A DNA stretch of 64,000 bases from Chelativorans multitrophicus (GCF_011317445.1 NZ_JAAAPL010000003.1:248001-312000), one strand, 5' to 3'; shown: positions 48,131 through 57,908, counted from the first letter of the stretch. The notes: generated by a model from the letters alone, not told the origin. A program made the numbers and translations.

Positions 48131-49663
48131 ATGGTTTCGCGTGTGCGCACGATCGCGTTCGAGGGGATAGAGGCTGTTCCTGTAGACGTGCAGGTGATGG
48201 TCGCGCCTGGCAAGATGGGCATCCAGATTGTCGGTTTGGGTGACAAGGCTGTGGCGGAGAGCCGGGAGCGTGTGCAGGCTGCACTTCATGCTTCCGGTCT
48301 TTCGATGCCGCCCAAGCGCGTCACGGTCAATCTGGCGCCGGCGGACCTGCCTAAGGAGGGCAGTCATTACGACCTGCCGATCGCGCTCGGCTTGATGGCC
48401 GCGCTCGGAGCGATCCCTGGGGATGCGCTTTCAGATTATGTGGTGCTTGGCGAGTTGGCGCTGGACGGCACGGTGGCCCGAGTGGCCGGGGTGCTGCCGG
48501 CGGCAATTGGGGCAAATGCTTCGGGCAAGGGCCTCATCTGCCCTTATGATTGCGGGCCGGAAGCCGCCTGGGCGAGCGCAGAGCTGGATATCCTGGCCCC
48601 GCGCAGTCTTATCGCTCTGGCCAACCATTTCCGGGGCACGCAGGTGATGAGCCGGCCGAAACCGGGGTTTGGTCCGCCGGCCGGCACCCTGCCGGACCTT
48701 GCCGATATCAAGGGGCAGGAGAGCGCCAAGCGGGCGCTCGAGGTGGCGGCGGCAGGAGGCCACAATCTGCTCATGGTTGGCCCGCCGGGAGCGGGAAAGT
48801 CCATGCTCGCGCAGCGCCTTCCTTCCATTCTGCCGCCGCTCCTGCCCCGCGAGCTTCTGGAGGTTTCCATGATAGCCTCGATCGCCGGCGAGCTTGCCGA
48901 CGGCCGGCTCTCGGACCGGCGGCCCTTTCGGGCGCCGCATCACTCTGCCTCCATGGCGGCGATGGTGGGCGGAGGGCTCAGGGCACGGCCCGGCGAGCTC
49001 TCTCTTGCCCATTACGGTGTGCTTTTCCTCGACGAGCTGCCGGAATTCACGCCGCAGGTGCTCGATTCCCTGCGCCAGCCCCTTGAAACCGGTGAATGCG
49101 TGATCGCTCGCGCCAATCACAGGGTGAGCTACCCGGCGCAAATCCAGCTTGTCGCGGCGATGAACCCGTGCCGCTGCGGCATGGCGGGCGAACCGGGGCA
49201 CCGCTGCGCGCGCGGACCGCGCTGCCAGGCCGATTACCAAGCGCGCATCTCCGGCCCGCTGCTCGATCGCATAGACCTGCGGATCGATGTCCCCGCCGTA
49301 TCGGCGAGCGATTTGATCCGCCCTGGCAAGGCGGAGGGGAGCGCCCTGGTGGCTGAGCGCGTGGGGCGGGCGCGCGCCATTCAGGCGGAGCGCTACGCTG
49401 CGCTAGGGCTGCCATCTTCCACCACCAATGCGCGCTGCTCGGCCGCGCTCATCGAGCAGGTAGCCATGCCCGATCAGGGCGGGCTTTCGCTGCTTCAGGA
49501 CGCAAGCGAGAAGATGGCGCTGTCCGCCCGCGCCTATCATCGCGTGCTCAAGGTCGCTCGCACACTCGCCGATCTGGAGGGGCAGGAAAACGTGGGCCGA
49601 ATCCATCTCGCGGAGGCGATATCCTACCGAATCTCGAGTGAGAGGCTTGCCCAGGCAGCATGA
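48131..49663 (+). CDS. comM: YifB/ComM-family Mg-chelatase-like AAA ATPase
   Basis: A 510-residue hexameric AAA+ protein. The N-terminal Lon-like domain (VDVQVMVAPGKMGIQIVGL, GSHYDLPIALGLMAALG) is followed by the ATPase with Walker A GPPGAGKSMLAQRLPSILP, Walker B GVLFLDELPEF and a cysteine-rich zinc-like loop AAMNPCRCGMAGEPGHRC. ComM is a helicase that promotes branch migration during natural transformation; relatives occur also in species not known to be competent. The start at 48131 (MVSRVRTIAFEG) is the family start; a longer frame to 48077 adds no similarity. It converges with trxA over a shared terminator. Confidence 0.92.
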   Translation: MVSRVRTIAFEGIEAVPVDVQVMVAPGKMGIQIVGLGDKAVAESRERVQAALHASGLSMPPKRVTVNLAPADLPKEGSHYDLPIALGLMAALGAIPGDALSDYVVLGELALDGTVARVAGVLPAAIGANASGKGLICPYDCGPEAAWASAELDILAPRSLIALANHFRGTQVMSRPKPGFGPPAGTLPDLADIKGQESAKRALEVAAAGGHNLLMVGPPGAGKSMLAQRLPSILPPLLPRELLEVSMIASIAGELADGRLSDRRPFRAPHHSASMAAMVGGGLRARPGELSLAHYGVLFLDELPEFTPQVLDSLRQPLETGECVIARANHRVSYPAQIQLVAAMNPCRCGMAGEPGHRCARGPRCQADYQARISGPLLDRIDLRIDVPAVSASDLIRPGKAEGSALVAERVGRARAIQAERYAALGLPSSTTNARCSAALIEQVAMPDQGGLSLLQDASEKMALSARAYHRVLKVARTLADLEGQENVGRIHLAEAISYRISSERLAQAA

Positions 49664-49686
49664 AAGGTGCGGGCGCGAGCGATCCG

Positions 49687-49717
49687 AAAAGAAAAAAGCC
49701 CGGCATAGGCCGGGCTT
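49687..49717 (-). terminator. Intrinsic terminator of trxA, shared with comM
   Basis: A 9-bp stem (AAGCCCGGC and its complement) with a 4-base loop. On the - strand it is followed by a T-rich run (the A tract at 49687-49697), which makes a strong terminator for trxA. In the other direction only TTCTT follows, so it may weakly stop comM transcripts as well. Confidence 0.85.
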
Positions 49718-49742
49718 CTTGAATTCCAAAGGGAATCGCGTG

Positions 49743-50066
49743 TTATGCGATGGAACCGCCGATCCAAGCCGACAAAGCCGTCTTCGGGGCTGCTCCAACC
49801 TTCATATCCGCCACTTCGCCATTCTTGAACAGCATGAGCGTGGGGATCGAGCGCACGCCATACCGTGCGGCAAGTTCGGGGTTCTCGTCGATATTGAGCT
49901 TGGCGACTTTCACCTTGCCTTGCATTTCCGATGAAATCTCTTCCAGGGCAGGCGCGATCATCTTGCAGGGGCCGCACCATTCTGCCCAGAAATCCACCAC
50001 CACGGGCTCGCAGGCCTGCAGAACATCGGATTGAAAATTGCCGCTATCGACTTTCACCGTGGCCAT
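49743..50066 (-). CDS. trxA: Thioredoxin
   Basis: A 107-residue thioredoxin that passes electrons from thioredoxin reductase to proteins such as ribonucleotide reductase in the cytoplasm. The active site is [13 protein letters not shown], and the cis-Pro loop is [14 protein letters not shown]. Length and motifs are complete. The ATG at 50066 follows AAGGAG; the frame runs 20 codons further upstream without support. In Rhizobiales it commonly follows addA, as here; a 361-bp gap separates the two, so a separate promoter is likely. Confidence 0.97.
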   Translation of the reverse strand: MATVKVDSGNFQSDVLQACEPVVVDFWAEWCGPCKMIAPALEEISSEMQGKVKVAKLNIDENPELAARYGVRSIPTLMLFKNGEVADMKVGAAPKTALSAWIGGSIA

Positions 50067-50427
50067 CAGGCTCTCCTTATCTTGAAAACTTGCCCGTGAT
50101 GTGGGGCCCCGCGGAAATAAGTTCAAGAAGCACTTTTGTCACGCTCCGGTGAGTCGGGCAAGCGCGGCGAAACCTTGGCTCGTTGATGGAGTTCAAGTGC
50201 TCTAATTTCTCGGCTGCGACTCCGGCATTGGGGGGCGGACGGAGTATTCGCGAGGCCCAAGGATAAGGAACTTTGTACGTTCCAGATCCGCCCTCAACGC
50301 GCCACCCCGGAGCGGAATGCACCCGCACTGGCTTGCGCGTCCGCTCTAGCCCCTGTTTTTTAGCCACACTGTGCGCTGACGGTGGACAAGGCTTCGGCTA
50401 CCCGAGGGTGGTTACGCCCGGTCAACA
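50067..50427 (-). other. 361-bp gap between addA and trxA
   Basis: This gap should hold the trxA promoter. A 96-codon frame at 50367-50077 on the - strand starts MAKKQGLERTRKPVRVHSAP; it has no recognised domain and no ribosome site, and it runs into the trxA leader, so I do not call it a gene. A hairpin with a TAGAGC edge is listed separately at 50310-50348. Nothing else was found. Confidence 0.5.
50310..50348. repeat. TAGAGC-edged hairpin between addA and trxA
   Basis: GAGCGGA (50310-50316) pairs exactly with TCCGCTC (50340-50346), and GCTCTA ends the element. Read on the - strand it begins TAGAGCGGACGCGC, similar to the edge of the hairpin upstream of addB (TAGAGCGCCGTGCG). It may be part of a small dispersed repeat family. 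Confidence 0.45.
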
Positions 50428-53400
50428 CTATTCGGGGTCGGCTTTCGCGCTTCCCAGGCGCGCAAGCGCAGCCGCCATTGCCTCGGCGCTCACCGGAATG
50501 AGGCGAGGCGCTTCCGTAAAGAGCAATGCGGCCGAAATGCTTCTGCCGGGATAAAGCGGCTTCAACAGCTCCGCATAAAGCGCGAGCTGGGCGATATAGG
50601 CTGCGGGCACCTCGGCAAAGTGTTCCGGCGCCGGCCGGTTGGTTTTGTAGTCCACCAGCAGCACCTCCCCCGCCGTCACCGCAAGCCGGTCCACCTTGCC
50701 GCTCACCGCCTGCGGAGTGCCGCCGAGCAGGATCTCGCCCATCACAGAGACCTCAGCGCGAGAGCCCGGCGCGAAGATCGGCGCGAATTGCTCGTCCCGC
50801 AGAACTGCAAGCACCGAACGGCAGACACTTTCCGCTTCCCGTGGGGGCCAGCTTGCGCCCGCGCGGGCAAGGTAACGCCGGGCGGCAATCTCGCGCTTGT
50901 CAGGCGCAAGCTCCGGCAGCGCCTGCAGCAGCCGGTGCACTGCGGTGCCCCTCTCAAGCGCAAAGCCGGGGTCGGCCGCGCCGTCCAGAACCGGCGAGCG
51001 TTTCAAAGCGGCCGCTTCATATCCACCTTCGATCAGAACCGCTGCCCCAGAGGGGGAAAGCGGCCGTGGAATAGCCGGCGCGGGCGGGAGCGGGCGGGTC
51101 AATTCCGCCGGTATATCGAAAGTTTCCACCTTGCTTGCCCTGCTCTCCTCCCGTGGCATCTCAACGGGCGGCGTCACGCTGAAGCGCAGCACCGGCGCGC
51201 AGATCTCCGGGTCCTGCAGCTCAGTCGTGCCCGGTTGGTCGGCGAAGGCTTGACGAACAAGGTTGTGCCATGTGGATGGCGCGGGGCCCCGCACACCGTG
51301 ATAGCCGCAGACGATCAGCCTGTCCTCAGCCCTGGTCATGCCCACATAGAGCAGCCGCCGATATTCCTCCTCCGCCTTCTCGCGCACTTTGGCCTCGAAG
51401 CCGCGCGCGACGGTGTTGGCGAGATCCTTTCCCTGCCGCCACAAGAAGCCTTTTACGGGAAGCTCTTTCATGCGGAACGGCATGAGGCAGGGCATGTGGC
51501 TGTTGCTCACCGGCGCGCTGCCGGGATCGACGAGAAACACCACCGGCGCTTCCAGGCCCTTGGCCGCGTGCACAGTCATGATGCGGATTTCGTCGCGCGA
51601 CTGGTCCATTTCGCGCTTGATCTCTGGCGCTGCTCCTTCCAGCGTGTCGAGCAATGCCTCCAGCCCGATCAGGCCCGTTCTCTCCGCTGTCAGGCAGAAG
51701 GAGAGGAACTCGTCGAGAACATCGTTCGCCTCATGCCCCAGCCGAGCCACGAAGCGGCTGCGCGCTCCTTCCCGGCCGGCGGTGCCCGCGAGCACGCTGG
51801 CGTAAAACTCGAAAACGGGTCTGAAGGCCGCATCCCTTTGCCAATTGCGCAGGGTGTCGAGAATGTCCTGCAGTTTCCCGTCAGCGCTCGCCTTTTCGCG
51901 AAGCGCCTGAAAAAGCGAAACACTTTCCGCCCGCGGCCAAGCGAGGCGGAAGAGCGCATCCTCATCGAGATCGAAAAGCGGGCTCTTCAGGACGGCGGCG
52001 AGCGAGAGATCGTCATTGGGCTGCAGCAGAAAGCGCCCAAGCGCCGTCAGATCCTTGACGGCGATATGCGCGGTGAGCCGCAGCCGGTCCGCGCCGGCCA
52101 CGGAAATCCTGCGGTTCTTGAGGCTGCGCGACAAGGCATGAACGAAGCGGTCACGCTTGCGCACCAGCACCATGATGTCGCCGGGCCTCAGGCGCCGGCC
52201 CTGCCCCTCGATCATTTCGCCATTCTTGAGCCAGCTTTCGACCTTGCCGGCAATTACTTCGGCAAGTTTTGCGGCCGGCGCGGAGGCATGATCCACCGCC
52301 TTGGTCCAGTCGTCGGGCTCCTCAACGACTTCCGGACTCAATGGCGACCAGATCTCCACATAGCCCGGCGCGCTGTCACGGATTGCCTTGTGCTCGATGG
52401 GTTCGGGATCCCGCGTCAGGCCTTTGCGGGCCTCCTCGCGCGAGAAGACCAGGTCCACGGCCCGCAGCACATCCTCCGTCGATCGGAAGGAACGGGTAAG
52501 GCGCACGCGCTCGAAACGGCCGCCGGCCGCCGGCACTTGGGCCTGGAACCTGAAGCCGCTTTCAGCAAAGGCTTCCGGCTCCGCGCCCTGGAAGGAGTAG
52601 ATGGACTGCTTTTCGTCACCCACGGCGAAGATGGTGCGCTCTACGCCATCGCGAGAACCTTTGCCGGCAAAAAATTCCTCGGCAAGACTCCGCACGATGC
52701 GCCATTGCTCGGGGCTTGTGTCCTGCGCCTCATCAATCAGTATGTGGTCGATACCGCGGTCGAGCTTGTACTGCACCCAAGGTCCGACGTCCTGCCGGGC
52801 GAGCAGCCGGACAGTGCGCATAATAAGATCGTTGAAATCGAGGAAACCACGGGCTCGTTTCAGCCGCTCGTAACGGGCAATCAAGGCATCGGCGATGCCA
52901 AGCGCGGCCGTGGTGGCCGTGAGCATGCGGAAGAGCGCGAGGCGGTCGCAGGCTTGCCGCAGGAATTCGGCCGCCGCCAGATAGCGATCATAGATGCCAG
53001 GCAGCCGCGCCTTGAGAGCGGCTTTGAACGTTCTTTCGCTATAAGCCTCGCCTTTCTCCGTGAAGAATGCTTTCTTGAGCAGATCAAGACGAATTACGGG
53101 ATCGCTTTCGCCGAAGGCCTGCGAAGCGGCCGGGACAATGCCGTTGAGCACCCGGCTTGCGTCAGTTTCCAGAGCCGCCTCCACGAACTCGGAAAAAGCT
53201 TGCGCGTCGAAACCCGGAACAGGCCAGGCGGCGTTGGCGATCGCTTCGGCGGATTCTGTCTCTTCGAAACCGAACTCGGCGCGAAGCCCAAAATAGGGCT
53301 TTCCGTCATCCGCCACCTCGTCAATGAAGCGGCGCAACTCATCGCGCCTGGCGACGATTTCGGTTAGCAGCGTCTGCAGGCCGCTTTCGCCGCCGCGTTC

Positions 53401-53961
53401 AAGCACTTCGGCGAAAGCCTCTTCCAGCGGGCCGTCCCTCTCGGCGGCAATGCTGGTCAAAAGGTCCCGTCGAGCTTCCGCGAAGAGGGCCTCCTCCATC
53501 TGCTCGTCAAGCAGATCGAAGTGGCCGGCAATATTCGCTTCCAGCGGAAACTGGTGCAGGATGGCCTCGCAAAAGGCGTGGATGGTCTGGATCTTCAAGC
53601 CGCCGGGCGTTTCCAGCGCGCGGGCGAAGAGTTGCCGCGCTCGGCGCAGCTTTTCGGATGACGGTCTACGGCCTTCAAGCTTGGCGACCTCTTCGGCGAG
53701 ATCGTCATCCGAGAGCAGGCTCCAGCCCGCCAGATTCTCGAAGACGCGGTTAGCCATATTGGCGGCTGCCGCGCGCGTATAGGTGAGGCAGAGGATTTTC
53801 GACGGGTCCGTGCCCTTGAGCAGCAGGCGAATGACACGGCTTGCGAGTACATGGGTTTTGCCCGAGCCGGCATTGGCCGACACCCAGGCCGAAAGCGAGG
53901 GATCCGAAGCCAGCGCCTGGGCGAAAAGCGTATCTCCCGGAATGCGGAAGGCCTTCTTCAT
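50428..53961 (-). CDS. addA: Double-strand break repair helicase AddA
   Basis: AddA, 1177 residues, is the helicase-nuclease subunit of AddAB, which resects double-strand DNA ends for RecA-dependent repair. The UvrD-type helicase motifs are clear: Walker A VSANAGSGKTHVLASR, LCLTYTRAAAANM, Walker B HILIDEAQDTSPEQW, VGDEKQSIYSFQGAEP, and the later TVHAAKGLEAPVVFLVD and YVGMTRAEDRLIV. The C-terminal nuclease holds LLVDYKTNRPAP, the DYK of the PD-(D/E)XK fold. The start is the ATG at 53961, overlapping the addB stop by 4 bp; an upstream start at 54000 would overlap addB further. The gene order addB-addA is the usual one in this group. Confidence 0.97.
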   Translation of the reverse strand: MKKAFRIPGDTLFAQALASDPSLSAWVSANAGSGKTHVLASRVIRLLLKGTDPSKILCLTYTRAAAANMANRVFENLAGWSLLSDDDLAEEVAKLEGRRPSSEKLRRARQLFARALETPGGLKIQTIHAFCEAILHQFPLEANIAGHFDLLDEQMEEALFAEARRDLLTSIAAERDGPLEEAFAEVLERGGESGLQTLLTEIVARRDELRRFIDEVADDGKPYFGLRAEFGFEETESAEAIANAAWPVPGFDAQAFSEFVEAALETDASRVLNGIVPAASQAFGESDPVIRLDLLKKAFFTEKGEAYSERTFKAALKARLPGIYDRYLAAAEFLRQACDRLALFRMLTATTAALGIADALIARYERLKRARGFLDFNDLIMRTVRLLARQDVGPWVQYKLDRGIDHILIDEAQDTSPEQWRIVRSLAEEFFAGKGSRDGVERTIFAVGDEKQSIYSFQGAEPEAFAESGFRFQAQVPAAGGRFERVRLTRSFRSTEDVLRAVDLVFSREEARKGLTRDPEPIEHKAIRDSAPGYVEIWSPLSPEVVEEPDDWTKAVDHASAPAAKLAEVIAGKVESWLKNGEMIEGQGRRLRPGDIMVLVRKRDRFVHALSRSLKNRRISVAGADRLRLTAHIAVKDLTALGRFLLQPNDDLSLAAVLKSPLFDLDEDALFRLAWPRAESVSLFQALREKASADGKLQDILDTLRNWQRDAAFRPVFEFYASVLAGTAGREGARSRFVARLGHEANDVLDEFLSFCLTAERTGLIGLEALLDTLEGAAPEIKREMDQSRDEIRIMTVHAAKGLEAPVVFLVDPGSAPVSNSHMPCLMPFRMKELPVKGFLWRQGKDLANTVARGFEAKVREKAEEEYRRLLYVGMTRAEDRLIVCGYHGVRGPAPSTWHNLVRQAFADQPGTTELQDPEICAPVLRFSVTPPVEMPREESRASKVETFDIPAELTRPLPPAPAIPRPLSPSGAAVLIEGGYEAAALKRSPVLDGAADPGFALERGTAVHRLLQALPELAPDKREIAARRYLARAGASWPPREAESVCRSVLAVLRDEQFAPIFAPGSRAEVSVMGEILLGGTPQAVSGKVDRLAVTAGEVLLVDYKTNRPAPEHFAEVPAAYIAQLALYAELLKPLYPGRSISAALLFTEAPRLIPVSAEAMAAALARLGSAKADPE

Positions 53962-56900
53962 TCCGCCTCCCCTTCTCCGGAATCTCCGCCAGCCGACCAT
54001 TCGAGCACGCGGGCAAGATGGTCGTAATCCCCTTCCGTGTCCCCTTCCTTGAACGGTAAGGCGCGGGAAAGATAGCCGGCTTCCGAATTATCGTACCATG
54101 CAAGCAGCCGCTCCAGCCGCTGCCAGGCTTCCTCGGCGATTTCGGGTCCCGCTTTCTCGCTGTCCTTGATCTTGAGGATGGATTCCGGCTCCACGGTGCC
54201 ATTCGCCTTCAGCCGCACATAACAAAGCTCGGCTGGTTGCGCCTGCCCAAGCTCCACAAAAGCGCCGCGGGCAAGAAGCGCTGCTTCAAGGGCAAGCTGC
54301 GGGGCAAGAAGCCGGTGTGCCTGCACCTTTGAGGGGGTGGAGCCGGTTTTATAGTCGATGATCTCGGCGCTTCCATCCGCGCGGATGTCGATACGGTCAG
54401 CGCGGCCCGAAAGCAGCTTGCCAGTGGCGCCGACCTCGATGGCCGAGGCGCGGATTTCCGCATGCCGAGCGGCAACGGCTTCCGCGCGTCCGCGCTCCCA
54501 GCCGATGATGCCGTAAGCGGTGCGCTCAAAACGCGGCCACCAGACCGCCTCCACATCAACCGGGAGCTTCGTTTCTGCAAACAGCTTTTTTCCGGCATCG
54601 AGCAGCCGTTCCAGCGCATCGGGAGCGGAAGGGTCCGCGCCAGATTGGATAAAGGCTTGCAAAATATCGTGAAACAGGGTGCCGCGTTCTGCGGCGCCCG
54701 GATCGCGGATGAGCGGATCGAGCGGCATCAGCTTGAGGATTCGCCGCGCATACACGGCATAAGGATCACGCCTTAGCGTCTCGATTTCGGTGACGGAGAA
54801 GCGCTTTGGCCGCGCCTCGAGCGGCGGCCTGGGGCAGGGGCGGGGAGCAAAAGGCACGTCATCGCGGGCCTCCAGCGCATGCGCCCAGGCAATAAAGCGC
54901 TGGCCGCGCGCGCGCATGGCGGCGGTTTCCGATGGCCCGGCGCAGGCGGCAAGCCGCTGCAGCCAGCGTGAGGCGACGGCGGGGGCGCTCTCCGATCTGG
55001 TCGAGCGGGCAAGCACCACTTGCGGCGCACCGAACGCCATCATGAAATCATGCGCGGCAAGGCCGATGCGCCGCTCCGGCGGCTCCAGCTTGAGCTCACC
55101 TTTCATGAGGCGCGACATGAAGCGGTCAGACCGCGGCGCCTCCGGCCACGTGCCTTCATTAAGTCCGCCCAATACGAGCATATCGACGCTTTGCAGGCGG
55201 GCCTCCAGCGCGCCCCAGATGGCGATGCGCTGGTCGGCGCCCATGGCGGGTTTCACGACCTCGCCCGCCATCAGGGCGGCGAAAACGTCCGGCCATTCGG
55301 AAATCTCCGCCTTCGTGCCGGTCCGGCACTCCACCAGATCCCGAAGGAAGCGGGCAAGGGCCTCGCCCGCCTCGCCCCGGTAGAGTTCGTTGAGCGTTCC
55401 GTCCTCATCCCTTGCCAGCGCTTCAAACGCTTCCACCGAGGCGCGCGCCAATAGGGACAGGCCGACAGCAGCTGCCTCCCGCAGGCTGGAGAGCGGGACG
55501 ATTGCCTGTTCCAGGGCGGCAAGCACCTGGCGAGCTTCGGCGATATCGGAAGCGCTTAGCCGGCTTAGCCAGAACGGCTTGCGAGGATCGCGCATCATCG
55601 CATCATGGCGCTGGGCGAAGAGGCTAGACAGCGTTGCCACGTCAGGCCGGCCTGTTCCGCCGCGCAAGGCCATCAGCTCGATCACCTCGGCAGCGCGGCG
55701 CACGCGCTCTCTCGGCAAGCCCAGGCGAAGCAGTGGATGCTTCAAGAGCCCCACGATTACCACCGGTTCCTTCGGCCGGCAGATGGCCTCCAGCATCAGG
55801 CGGAGCAGTGTGGCGGGCACGCTGTCGGCAAGCAGGCTTCCGCCAGAGTCGTCGGCACGGATACCAAACCGTTTGAGTTCGGCGGCCACCCGGCGCGCCA
55901 ATGTTCTGTTGGGTGTGACCAATGCCGCCGTTGTCCCCTCTCGGGCAATGGCGTGGCGCAGGGCGACGGCAATTGCCGCCGCCTCGTCCCGTTCGTTCGC
56001 AGCCTCGATCAGACTGACGCCGGCAAGCGCACCTTGCGATAGCGCCCGGTCGACCATCGAGCGATTTAACGCCCAAAGATCGGTGGTATCGGCCGGCCGC
56101 ATCGCCTCGCTCAGGAGCTGGCGGCGAGCGGCAAGCTCCGGGGCCGGCGCAGCAAGCTCCAGAACCTGCGCGCGCGCCACGCCGATGGTCCCGATCAGCT
56201 TCCTGAGGCCGAACTGCGGATGCCCGCAAGCGGATGGCCCTTCGATTGCACCGACCGCGCGCCAGGAATCTTCGTCCAGATTGAGGTCGAGCCCCGGCAG
56301 AACCACGGCGCCGTTTTCGAGCCGGGCAATGGTGCCGAGCAGTCGTGCGGTTGCCGGGATTGAGCCCGTAGACCCAGCCGCGATGACAGGTCCCCGCGGT
56401 GGGGTTCGCATGAGCCGGGCAGCCTCGGCTGCGAGCATTGCATTGCGGTGCGTGGCGGGGTTTGAGCGGTCTCGCTCGGCAAGCAGTTCAGGCCAGGCCC
56501 TGGTAACGATATTAAGGAATTCGAGCATCACCTGCCACCAGCCGGCAAGCTCCTCCGGCACGAGTTCGGCAAGCCGGCTCCAGTCACCCTCCTCGGTCTC
56601 GATCTCGTCCATGAGAGCGGCCAGGTCGCGCGCAAGCCAAAGGCCGTCGCTCAGGGAGGCGGGCACGATCACACCTTCCTCAAAGCGAGCGGCCACATGC
56701 GCAGGCACGCGCGCCTTCCACGCCTGCGCGAGGCTTCCAAGGAGGAGGATGCGGTCAAGCTTGGGAATGGGTGGCGCATGGTCAAGTTGAGCAGCGCCGC
56801 CTTCATCGCTCAAATCGGCCAGCTCAGCCTCGAACTCACCAAGCGGGCGGATGACGGGGAGGATGGCGGACACACCCCCAAGACGGTCGACGAAGACGCT

Positions 56901-57086
56901 TCTCAGCTCCCGTGCCGCGCGGCGGGTGGGAAGGTAAATCGTGGCGTCGGCGAGCGAAAGCGGGTCGCCATCATAGCGGAAGCCGGGCACCAGGCGACCC
57001 TGGAGCAGCGCGTCGGCAAGAGCCGGCAAAAACGGCACGCCGGGGGGAATGGAAAAGACGCGCGGGCTATTTCGTTCCGTGCTCAC
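53958..57086 (-). CDS. addB: Double-strand break repair protein AddB
   Basis: AddB, 1042 residues, is the partner of AddA and provides the second nuclease and DNA scanning. The N-terminal part resembles an inactivated helicase (ATIYLPTRRAARELRS, and no intact Walker A). The middle has GLNEGTWPEAPRSDRFMSRLMK, a family mark. The C-terminal PD-(D/E)XK nuclease is at RGTLFHDILQAF and AEIIDYKTGSTPSKVQAH. The start is GTG at 57086, with only a weak ribosome site. A strong hairpin lies just upstream of it, and the MurU-like gene ends 64 bp away on the same strand, so these may be part of one long message. Confidence 0.95.
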   Translation of the reverse strand: MSTERNSPRVFSIPPGVPFLPALADALLQGRLVPGFRYDGDPLSLADATIYLPTRRAARELRSVFVDRLGGVSAILPVIRPLGEFEAELADLSDEGGAAQLDHAPPIPKLDRILLLGSLAQAWKARVPAHVAARFEEGVIVPASLSDGLWLARDLAALMDEIETEEGDWSRLAELVPEELAGWWQVMLEFLNIVTRAWPELLAERDRSNPATHRNAMLAAEAARLMRTPPRGPVIAAGSTGSIPATARLLGTIARLENGAVVLPGLDLNLDEDSWRAVGAIEGPSACGHPQFGLRKLIGTIGVARAQVLELAAPAPELAARRQLLSEAMRPADTTDLWALNRSMVDRALSQGALAGVSLIEAANERDEAAAIAVALRHAIAREGTTAALVTPNRTLARRVAAELKRFGIRADDSGGSLLADSVPATLLRLMLEAICRPKEPVVIVGLLKHPLLRLGLPRERVRRAAEVIELMALRGGTGRPDVATLSSLFAQRHDAMMRDPRKPFWLSRLSASDIAEARQVLAALEQAIVPLSSLREAAAVGLSLLARASVEAFEALARDEDGTLNELYRGEAGEALARFLRDLVECRTGTKAEISEWPDVFAALMAGEVVKPAMGADQRIAIWGALEARLQSVDMLVLGGLNEGTWPEAPRSDRFMSRLMKGELKLEPPERRIGLAAHDFMMAFGAPQVVLARSTRSESAPAVASRWLQRLAACAGPSETAAMRARGQRFIAWAHALEARDDVPFAPRPCPRPPLEARPKRFSVTEIETLRRDPYAVYARRILKLMPLDPLIRDPGAAERGTLFHDILQAFIQSGADPSAPDALERLLDAGKKLFAETKLPVDVEAVWWPRFERTAYGIIGWERGRAEAVAARHAEIRASAIEVGATGKLLSGRADRIDIRADGSAEIIDYKTGSTPSKVQAHRLLAPQLALEAALLARGAFVELGQAQPAELCYVRLKANGTVEPESILKIKDSEKAGPEIAEEAWQRLERLLAWYDNSEAGYLSRALPFKEGDTEGDYDHLARVLEWSAGGDSGEGEAE

Positions 57087-57095
57087 AACGCCACA

Positions 57096-57139
57096 TTAGA
57101 GCGCCGTGCGTCCATCCGGACGCACGAAGGACGCTCTAA
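57096..57139. repeat. 44-bp double-stem hairpin between the murU-like gene and addB
   Basis: An outer 8-bp stem (TTAGAGCG and CGCTCTAA) encloses an inner 8-bp stem (GTGCGTCC and GGACGCAC) with an ATCC loop. It fills most of the 63-bp gap. It lacks a T run, so it is more like a REP-type element than an intrinsic terminator, but it could slow transcription before addB. The TAGAGC edge recurs at other gene ends in this window. Confidence 0.75.
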
Positions 57140-57149
57140 CCTACTGAAA

Positions 57150-57908
57150 CTACGCATCGTGCTTTCCAAAAATCGATTCCGATCTTTGGACCGATACCGA
57201 GAGCCGCCGCAGCACGGCTTCGGCCGGGGCAATCGCGCCCGGCGTACCGACGGTGATCCAGTGGCCGTCGAGCGGCAGGCCATACATCCTGCCTGCCGCA
57301 ATCGCACGGTCGAAATACAGGTTGAGGGAATGAGGGGTCGCGACGGCGCCGGCAAAGAGGCGCGGATGCAGGATAGCGCCGCCGGCATAGATATAGCCGT
57401 TTGCCGCGCCCTGCGCACGCTTGAGCCGCCCCTCCGCATCCATCGTGAAATCCAGCTTCCCCGTATGCCCCGTCGCGGATACAGGATCCGCGAGCAGGAT
57501 CAGAATATCCATTTGACCGCCGTTCCACGCAAAGGCCAGCCGGTCCAGGTTATCTTCCGAGCGGTCGATCCAGAATGTGTCGGCATTGAGGAGGAAGAAG
57601 GGGTTGTCCCCAAGAAGTGGCAAGGCCTTGACGATGCCGCCGCCGGAATCGAGCAGCATCTGCCGCTCGTCGGAGATGACGATGTGCGGGTCGGCGCGCA
57701 GGGCCAGGTACTCCACCATCAGGGCGGCGAGATAATGTATGTTGACGACCGCCTCGCCCACGCCCGCCCTTTGCAGCGCGTCGAGGCCCCAGTCGATGAG
57801 CGGCTTGCCGCCCACGGGAACGAGGGGCTTCGGCATTGTCTCGGTGAGAGGTCTCATCCGCTGGCCAAGGCCCGCCGCAAGAACCATGGCCCGTTCCGGC
57901 TTCCTCAT
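57150..57908 (-). CDS. murU: Nucleotidyltransferase, probable MurNAc-1-phosphate uridylyltransferase
   Basis: A 252-residue nucleotidyltransferase with the sugar-1-phosphate NTP-transferase signature AMVLAAGLGQRMRPLTETMPKPLVPVGGKPLI and the metal Asp in FFLLNADTFW. In Pseudomonas, MurU makes UDP-MurNAc from MurNAc-1-phosphate in a cell-wall recycling route that bypasses the fosfomycin target, and the partner kinase AmgK makes MurNAc-1-phosphate. Here the adjacent gene upstream carries an AmgK-like kinase domain and overlaps this start by 4 bp, which supports the same role. The last 20 residues vary between members. I am sure of the family and fairly sure of the pathway. Confidence 0.85.
   Translation of the reverse strand: MRKPERAMVLAAGLGQRMRPLTETMPKPLVPVGGKPLIDWGLDALQRAGVGEAVVNIHYLAALMVEYLALRADPHIVISDERQMLLDSGGGIVKALPLLGDNPFFLLNADTFWIDRSEDNLDRLAFAWNGGQMDILILLADPVSATGHTGKLDFTMDAEGRLKRAQGAANGYIYAGGAILHPRLFAGAVATPHSLNLYFDRAIAAGRMYGLPLDGHWITVGTPGAIAPAEAVLRRLSVSVQRSESIFGKHDA

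Noticed and set aside
50077-50367. 96-codon frame between addA and trxA on the - strand
   Set aside because: It lacks a ribosome site and known motif, and it overlaps the trxA leader and a hairpin.
50620-53367. 915-codon open frame on the + strand opposite addA
   Set aside because: It is the antisense of a GC-rich, codon-biased addA with complete helicase and nuclease motifs; the translated antisense is His/Arg-rich and shows no domain.
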